From assembly GCA_900770225.1 (NCBI GenBank), contig CAAGJU010000196.1, positions 1 to 11,415 on the forward strand: a DNA stretch of 11,415 nt. Reading direction: 5' to 3'. Each line of letters starts with the position of its first letter. Within the stretch, counting starts at the first letter, position 1. A program made the position numbers and the translations under genes. Below, in pieces: positions 6,940 to 11,415 of this stretch. The DNA comes from Lachnospiraceae bacterium (lineage in GTDB: Bacteria; Bacillota; Clostridia; Lachnospirales; Lachnospiraceae). The notes under the pieces are model-generated. The model saw only the letters and a program-made list of their open reading frames with translations, was not told the DNA's origin and did no database searches.

Positions 6940-7626
6940 ATGATACAATTTGACAACGTCACGAAAGTGTACGAAAAGGGTGCCCAGCCCGCGATCGACA
7001 ATGTGTCACTGCACATTGACGACGGCGAATTCGTATTCATCGTAGGCGACAGCGGTTCGGGCAAAACAACCCTGATCTCGCTGATGCTGAAGGAACTGAA
7101 TCCGACAAAGGGCATCATCACGATCAATGATCAGAATCTGAACAAGCTGAAGAGCAGCCGCATTGCCAAATACCGCAGAGGCGTCGGCGTCGTGTTCCAG
7201 GACTTCCGTCTGCTGAACGACAGAAACGTCTATGAGAATGTGGCCTTCGCACAGCGTGTCATCGAGAAACCCGCGCGCACAATCAAACGGAGAGTGCCGG
7301 AGGTTCTCACACTGGTGGGCCTTGCGACCAAATACCGTTCTTATCCGAACGAGCTCTCCGGCGGCGAACAGCAGCGTGTGGCGCTTGCCCGTGCGCTTGT
7401 CAACCGTCCGAAGGTTCTTCTGGCCGATGAGCCGACCGGAAACCTTGATCCGAAAAACTCCGAGGAGATCATGGAGCTTCTCGATGAGATCAATACCAGG
7501 GGTACGACCGTTGTGGTTGTTACTCACAACCGCGAGATCGTAAACCGCATGCAGAAACGTGTCATCCGTCTTCGCAGAGGCGTGATCGTCAGCGATGTGA
7601 AAGAAGGTGGCTACGTTGAAGATTAG
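6940..7626 (+). CDS. ftsE: Cell division ATP-binding protein FtsE
   Basis: A 228-residue ABC-type ATPase that pairs with FtsX at the division site and uses ATP to switch on cell-wall hydrolases rather than to move a substrate. All nucleotide-binding motifs are intact: Walker A GDSGSGKTT (36-44), Q-loop Gln87 (VVFQDFRLLNDRNVYENV follows the FtsE pattern), signature LSGGEQQ (139-145), Walker B VLLADEP (159-165) with Glu164, and switch His196. Length is typical. An in-frame ATG at 6904 exists, but GGGAGG (6929-6934) lies 5 bases before 6940, and from there the protein starts with the usual MIQFDNVTKVY. The 3' end overlaps ftsX, so the two are translationally coupled. Confidence 0.97.
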   Translation: MIQFDNVTKVYEKGAQPAIDNVSLHIDDGEFVFIVGDSGSGKTTLISLMLKELNPTKGIITINDQNLNKLKSSRIAKYRRGVGVVFQDFRLLNDRNVYENVAFAQRVIEKPARTIKRRVPEVLTLVGLATKYRSYPNELSGGEQQRVALARALVNRPKVLLADEPTGNLDPKNSEEIMELLDEINTRGTTVVVVTHNREIVNRMQKRVIRLRRGVIVSDVKEGGYVED

Positions 7627-8536
7627 GAGTGTATTCTATAACGCGGGCCAGGGTATCAAAAATATCGGCCGCAACCGGATGTTTTCGATTGCCTCCGTGG
7701 CTACGATGTCTGCCTGCATTTTTATCTTTGGTGTATTTTTCTCCGTTATGCTGAACCTGACCTATATCATCCGTCAGGTGGAGACAAACGTCGGTATCAC
7801 GGTGCTGTTCAATGAGGGCGTCACCCAGTCGGATATTGACGCCATCGGATCCGGTATTCTGGAACGAACGGATCTCGTGAAGGAAGTCCGCTATGTATCG
7901 GCTGATGAGACATGGGCGACTTTCTCAGCGCGTTATTTCGAGGGACATGAGGATGCCGCGCAGGGCTGGGAGAACAGCAATGACAACCCGCTCGCCAATT
8001 CCTCTCACTTTGAGGTGTACCCGAACAGCATTGAGCAGCAGGAAGAGCTGGCCAATTACATCGAGGGCATCAGCGGTGTCCGTCAGGTCAACCAGAGCCA
8101 GCAGGCTTCCTCGACGCTCTCGTCGATGAACAGCCTGATCGCTACCGTTTCTCTGGCGATCATCATCATCCTGCTGATCGTATCGATCTTCCTGATCAGT
8201 ACGACCGTTACCACGGGTATCAATGTCCGCAAGGAAGAGATCGCGATCATGAAGCTGATCGGCGCGACCAATGCTTTTGTCCGGCTGCCTTTCATTCTGG
8301 AAGGTATTGTGCTCGGACTGATCGGTGCGGCCATTCCGCTGATCATTTTGTATTTCGCCTATAATTCCGCGATCACATATGTGCTGAGCCGGTTCAATCA
8401 GCTGAGCAGTTTCATGAACGGACTGCTCCCTGTCAACGCGGTATTCCGGGTGCTTCTCCCGGTCAGCGTGATCCTCGGTGTGGGCATAGCTCTCATCGGA
8501 TCGCTGATCGCTATTCACAAGCATCTGAAAGTATAA
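7616..8536 (+). CDS. ftsX: Cell division protein FtsX, permease-like partner of FtsE
   Basis: A 306-residue inner-membrane protein with the FtsX topology: one N-terminal membrane helix (about 22-47), a large extracellular loop (about 50-170) that in known systems contacts peptidoglycan hydrolases, then three helices (about 173-200, 224-248, 275-300). IGRNRMFSIASVATM after the short N-terminus and VRKEEIAIMKLIGATNAFVR (204-223) are typical. I choose a TTG start at 7616 because AGAAGG (7602-7607) lies 8 bases before it and the protein then begins MKIRSVFYNAGQGIKNIGRN. A GTG at 7607, giving three more residues, is possible but has no spaced ribosome binding site. Either start overlaps ftsE. A terminator follows the stop codon. 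Confidence 0.95.
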   Translation: MKIRSVFYNAGQGIKNIGRNRMFSIASVATMSACIFIFGVFFSVMLNLTYIIRQVETNVGITVLFNEGVTQSDIDAIGSGILERTDLVKEVRYVSADETWATFSARYFEGHEDAAQGWENSNDNPLANSSHFEVYPNSIEQQEELANYIEGISGVRQVNQSQQASSTLSSMNSLIATVSLAIIIILLIVSIFLISTTVTTGINVRKEEIAIMKLIGATNAFVRLPFILEGIVLGLIGAAIPLIILYFAYNSAITYVLSRFNQLSSFMNGLLPVNAVFRVLLPVSVILGVGIALIGSLIAIHKHLKV

Positions 8537-8554
8537 TCAGGATCTGAACTGTAC

Positions 8555-8586
8555 GGCTGCTGCATCTACCATGCGGCAGCCTTTTT
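8555..8586 (+). terminator. Rho-independent terminator of ftsEX
   Basis: GGCTGCTGCAT (8555-8565) pairs with ATGCGGCAGCC (8571-8581) over 11 positions with one G-U, closing a 5-base loop, followed by TTTTT (8582-8586). It starts 18 bases after the ftsX stop codon and separates ftsEX from the S41 peptidase. Confidence 0.92.
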
Positions 8587-8608
8587 GTATCTTACGCGGG
8601 CAGTGAGT

Positions 8609-8645
8609 CTCATCCTCACACATGCGAAGCATGTGATGAGGTGAG
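8609..8645 (+). repeat. GCGAAGC-capped hairpin 1
   Basis: A 16-bp stem with two single-base bulges (T8613 and A8636) capped by GC-GAA-GC. The inner 7 bp, CACATGC with GCATGTG, are perfect. No T-run follows, so it is not a usual terminator. It belongs to a hairpin cluster between the ftsX terminator and the S41 peptidase gene. Confidence 0.75.
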
Positions 8646-8652
8646 GCGAACG

Positions 8653-8701
8653 CCGTGATAACGAGGTAAACTCGCGAAGCGAGTTTATCCCGTTTACACG
8701 G
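8653..8701 (+). repeat. GCGAAGC-capped hairpin 2
   Basis: A 49-base inverted repeat centred on 8677: 20 of 23 positions pair, with mismatches at 8658/8696, 8659/8695 and 8664/8690. The inner TAAACTCGC-GAA-GCGAGTTTA is a perfect 9-bp stem with the same GAA cap as hairpin 1. Alternatively the 3' part can form CCCGT-TTAC-ACGGG (8689-8702). An ACGCG/CGCGT pair (8594-8598 and 8714-8718) could enclose both hairpins. Confidence 0.78.
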
Positions 8702-8794
8702 GCTTCAGTCAGACGCGTTTGGAAATGTATGTATAAGCAGAAAATGTGTTACGGAAAAGCATAGTGACCGGGCACGACAGCAGGAGATGACACC

Positions 8795-10117
8795 ATGGGA
8801 GAGGACAGAAATATACCGCAGGCACAGAGCCCGGCATCGACAGAAGGTACAGAGCCGGAAAACGATAACGATCAACAAACGGTCGCGGCATCATCCGGGA
8901 CAACGTTCGGGAGTGAAATGCCCCGCAGGAAGAAAAAGCACAGATTCAGCCTGTTATCTTTCTTCCTTGGCATGGCCGCTGTCGTGGCTGTCGCAGTGTG
9001 CGCCGTATTCATCTACATCACGCTGCCGGGAATCGGCAATACGGATAACCCGCTGAGCCCGGCGTCGCTGAAAAAGCTTTCCATCATTACAGCGCTGATC
9101 GATCAGAATTCTCTGGATGAAGGTGACGGCGAGTCGCTTTCTGACGGTATGTACAGCGGCGTCATGGAAGCGGTCGGAGACAAGTACGCCGCATACTACA
9201 CGAAGGACGAGATGGAAGAGGTGCAGATGTCCCAGGCGGGCAAGATCAGAGGCATTGGCATTACTTTTTCCATGGATGAGACCACGGGTTATATGCGCGT
9301 CAACAGTGTCAATAAGGATTCGACCGCGGAGAAGGCGGGAATTCAGGCAGATGACCTGATCACGGCAATCGACGGGCAGGATACATCGAAGCTGACCTCA
9401 TCAAAGGTGAAGGCGCTGATCCAGAGTGACGACTCGGATTCCGTGGTCCTTACCGTGCAGCGCGATGGCAAGACCTCTGATATCACTGTGGAAAAATCGT
9501 ATATCGACAACACGCAGGTCGTTGTCGGCGGCATGCTGAAGGATTCCGACATCGGTTATATCGACATCACGAGCTTCAACAGCCTGACGGCAGATCAGTT
9601 CTCCACGATCTACGATCAGCTGAACAAGGATGGCATGAAAGGGCTGATCATCGATCTCAGAAACAATCTGGGCGGCCTCGTCAGTGCGTGCGAGGACACG
9701 CTGGATCTGTTCATGCCGAAAGGAACACTGGTGTATGAGCAGGACAAGACCGGCGGAGAGAAAAAACGCGTCTGCGACGGCGCAAACGCGATTCAGATCC
9801 CACTGGTCGTGCTCGTCAATGAAAATACGGCCAGCGCTTCGGAGATCTTTACCGGGGCCGTGCAGGATAACGGCGTCGGTACGATCGTCGGCACGCAGAC
9901 ATACGGGAAGGGCATCGAGCAGAAGACCTGGAAGTTGGAGGACGGCAGTGCGGTAAAAATGACGACGACCCATTACTACACGCCGAATCACAGCGACATC
10001 AACGGCGTGGGCATCACACCGGATGTCACCGTAGAATACGATAAGGATGCCGATGAGGATACGCAGTTCAGCAAAGCAGTCGAGGTGATGCAGGAGAAGC
10101 TGGACGCGAACAGCTGA
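8795..10117 (+). CDS. S41 family carboxyl-terminal processing peptidase with PDZ domain
   Basis: A 440-residue membrane-anchored serine protease of the CtpA/CtpB/Prc type, which cuts protein C-termini outside the cytoplasmic membrane. Residues 1-45 are a polar, Gln/Glu/Ser/Thr-rich cytosolic tail, then a basic patch RRKKKHR (44-50) and one membrane helix (about 52-76). A PDZ domain spans about 150-225. The S41 core includes GLIIDLRNNLGG (283-294), where the family more often has NPGG, and the Ser-Lys dyad: Ser347 in TASASE (345-350) and Lys372 in YGKG, 25 residues apart as in Prc. AGGAG (8782-8786) lies 8 bases before the ATG. It has its own unit after the ftsX terminator; a possible -10 TATAAG (8732-8737) lacks a good -35. 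Substrates are unknown; proximity to ftsEX suggests envelope proteins. Confidence 0.94.
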   Translation: MGEDRNIPQAQSPASTEGTEPENDNDQQTVAASSGTTFGSEMPRRKKKHRFSLLSFFLGMAAVVAVAVCAVFIYITLPGIGNTDNPLSPASLKKLSIITALIDQNSLDEGDGESLSDGMYSGVMEAVGDKYAAYYTKDEMEEVQMSQAGKIRGIGITFSMDETTGYMRVNSVNKDSTAEKAGIQADDLITAIDGQDTSKLTSSKVKALIQSDDSDSVVLTVQRDGKTSDITVEKSYIDNTQVVVGGMLKDSDIGYIDITSFNSLTADQFSTIYDQLNKDGMKGLIIDLRNNLGGLVSACEDTLDLFMPKGTLVYEQDKTGGEKKRVCDGANAIQIPLVVLVNENTASASEIFTGAVQDNGVGTIVGTQTYGKGIEQKTWKLEDGSAVKMTTTHYYTPNHSDINGVGITPDVTVEYDKDADEDTQFSKAVEVMQEKLDANS

Positions 10118-10150
10118 GCAGACCAGACGATCCAGGCATGATACACAGAA

Positions 10151-10283
10151 ATACAGATGCCTCCAACCCGCAACCATCCGCAGACGCCGGTGGTTAGTGC
10201 GCCCGAGGCGCAGCCGATGGGCAAACTTACCACCGCTGCGTCGAGGACGAGCGAGAGCGCGTTGCGGGTGGAGGCATCTGTAT
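10151..10283 (+). repeat. Structured 133-bp palindromic repeat, copy 2
   Basis: Same length and orientation as the copy at 5417. All 17 differences are substitutions: only two fall in the arms (positions 11 and 110) and 15 in the centre (43-80). Five pairs of differences keep base pairing: C43-G80 becomes G-C, G46-C77 becomes A-T, C48-G75 becomes T-A, A51-T72 becomes G-C, and T52-A71 becomes C-G. G55-C68 becomes a G-U wobble and a mismatch at 47/76 becomes a G-C pair. It lies between the S41 peptidase and uvrB, 33 bases after the former's stop codon. No target-site duplication is visible. A plus-strand open frame runs through it (10157-10417) but has no ribosome binding site. Confidence 0.88.
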
Positions 10284-10346
10284 TCTGGAAGAGATTACAG
10301 ATAGCCTATATTGACGGGAGAGAAATCGGATACCAGGAGAGAAAGC

Positions 10347-11415
10347 ATGGAATTCAGATTACATTCGGACTATCAGCCGACCGGCGATCAGCCGCAGGCA
10401 ATACGCGAGCTTGTTAAGGGCTTCCGCGAAGGCAATCAGGCGGAGACACTGCTCGGCGCGACCGGATCCGGCAAGACATTTACCATGGCCAACGTGATCC
10501 AGGAACTGCAGAAGCCGACGCTGGTCATTGCGCACAACAAGACGCTGGCGGCGCAGCTGTACGGCGAGTTCAAGAATTTTTTCCCTGAGAACGCCGTGGA
10601 ATACTTCGTCTCCTACTACGATTACTACCAGCCGGAGGCCTATGTGCCGTCCTCCGATACCTATATCGAGAAGGATTCCAGCCGCAATGAGGAAATTGAT
10701 AAGCTGAGGCTTTCGGCTACATCTTCGCTGATCGAGCGGAAGGACGTCATCGTCGTTTCATCGGTCTCCTGTATCTACGGTCTCGGCAGCCCGAAGGATT
10801 ACGAGCGCATGATCATCCCGCTCCGCCCGGGTCAGCAGAGAGACAGGGACGATGTGATCCGTGACCTCATCAGCATTCAGTATGAGCGCAACGAGATCGA
10901 TTTTCACCGCGGGACCTTCCGCGTGCACGGCGACGTGTTGGAGATCGTGCCGGCTAATGAGAGCGATATTGCCGTCAGGGTTGAATTTTTCGGCGATGAG
11001 ATCGACAGGATCACGACAGTCGATCTTCTCACGGGAAAAACAAAGCAGGAACTCAGCTTTGTGTCGATCCCGCCGGCGTCTCACTATGTCATGCCACAGG
11101 AGACGATCAACCGCGCCTGCGGTGACATCGAAAAGGAACTGCAGGAGAGGGTGGCCTGGTTCAAATCCCAGGGAAAACTGCTGGAGGCACAGCGCATCGA
11201 GGAGCGGACAAATTTTGATATCGAGATGCTCCGTGAGACGGGGGTGTGCTCCGGCATTGAGAACTACAGCCGTCACCTGTCCGGCCTGAAGCCCGGGGAT
11301 CCGCCGTATACGCTGATGGACTTCTTCCCCGATGATTATCTGATCATCATCGATGAGTCGCACAGGACGATTCCGCAGATCGGCGCCATGTACGCAGGAG
11401 ACCGGTCGCGCAAGA
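10347..11415 (+). CDS. uvrB: Excinuclease ABC subunit UvrB, N-terminal part (runs off the window)
   Basis: The first 356 codons of UvrB, usually about 650-670 residues, so the 3' half lies beyond the right edge. UvrB is the damage-verifying helicase-like subunit of nucleotide excision repair, handed to DNA by UvrA and then joined by UvrC. Visible are the Walker A motif GATGSGKT (37-44), the Tyr-rich beta-hairpin region YYDYYQPEAYVPSSDTYIEK (about 91-110) that inserts between DNA strands, the UvrA-binding domain 2 region (about 150-250), and the Walker B-like DESH (336-339). After DESH the sequence reads RTIPQIGAMYAGD where VTIPQI is usual. AGGAG (10335-10339) lies 7 bases before the ATG. I see no LexA-type GAAC-N4-GTTC box upstream. 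uvrA would be expected next. Confidence 0.96.
   Translation, partial: MEFRLHSDYQPTGDQPQAIRELVKGFREGNQAETLLGATGSGKTFTMANVIQELQKPTLVIAHNKTLAAQLYGEFKNFFPENAVEYFVSYYDYYQPEAYVPSSDTYIEKDSSRNEEIDKLRLSATSSLIERKDVIVVSSVSCIYGLGSPKDYERMIIPLRPGQQRDRDDVIRDLISIQYERNEIDFHRGTFRVHGDVLEIVPANESDIAVRVEFFGDEIDRITTVDLLTGKTKQELSFVSIPPASHYVMPQETINRACGDIEKELQERVAWFKSQGKLLEAQRIEERTNFDIEMLRETGVCSGIENYSRHLSGLKPGDPPYTLMDFFPDDYLIIIDESHRTIPQIGAMYAGDRSRK

Noticed and set aside
5417..10283. CRISPR array
   Set aside because: There are only two copies 4.6 kb apart, each 133 bp long, with no short repeats and spacers and no cas genes.
10118..10346. LexA (SOS) box upstream of uvrB
   Set aside because: No GAAC-N4-GTTC or close variant is present in the gap.
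10157..10417. Plus-strand 86-codon frame running from repeat copy 2 into uvrB
   Set aside because: It has no ribosome binding site, overlaps the uvrB start in another frame, and copy 1 does not preserve a corresponding protein; the repeat's substitutions follow base pairing, not codons.

Overview
The window reads as chromosomal core sequence from a Firmicute of the class Clostridia, most likely a Lachnospiraceae-type gut organism. The evidence is clear AGGAGG-type ribosome binding sites before most genes, a type III glutamine synthetase, a class II fructose-bisphosphate aldolase, a CdaR-type regulator, and the order ftsE-ftsX-S41 peptidase-uvrB. Base composition is near half G+C. The genus cannot be named from the sequence alone.

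Layout. On the minus strand at the left end is a short-chain dehydrogenase resembling YmfI, the EF-P 5-aminopentanone reductase. All other genes lie on the plus strand: a YegS/DgkB-type lipid kinase (1056-1994), fba (2101-2964, with a promoter and a strong terminator), glnN (3174-5309), a 452-bp non-coding stretch, a CdaR/PucR-type regulator (5762-6853), ftsE (6940-7626) overlapping ftsX (7616-8536, followed by a terminator), a hairpin-rich gap, an S41 carboxyl-terminal processing peptidase (8795-10117), another gap, and the first 356 codons of uvrB, which runs off the right edge.

How the genes relate. These are mostly separately controlled housekeeping units: aldolase for glycolysis, GlnN for ammonia assimilation, FtsEX for control of cell-wall hydrolysis at division, the membrane-anchored S41 peptidase for processing outside the membrane, and UvrB for nucleotide excision repair. 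Only ftsE-ftsX is clearly translationally coupled. No M23/NlpC-type murein hydrolase gene, a usual FtsEX partner, lies between ftsX and the S41 peptidase; that gap holds hairpins instead.

Most unusual content. Two copies of a 133-bp imperfect palindrome lie at 5417-5549 and 10151-10283, in the same orientation. Their outer arms are almost identical (2 differences in 95 positions), while the central 38 positions differ at 15 sites. Ten of those 15 form five compensatory base-pair exchanges that keep the same hairpin, and two further differences are G-U wobbles that pair only in plus-strand RNA. This is direct evidence for selection on, or copying from, a structured element, possibly a non-coding RNA or a structured mobile repeat. 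I do not recognise the family. A second, unrelated hairpin cluster with two GCGAAGC-capped stems lies at 8594-8718.
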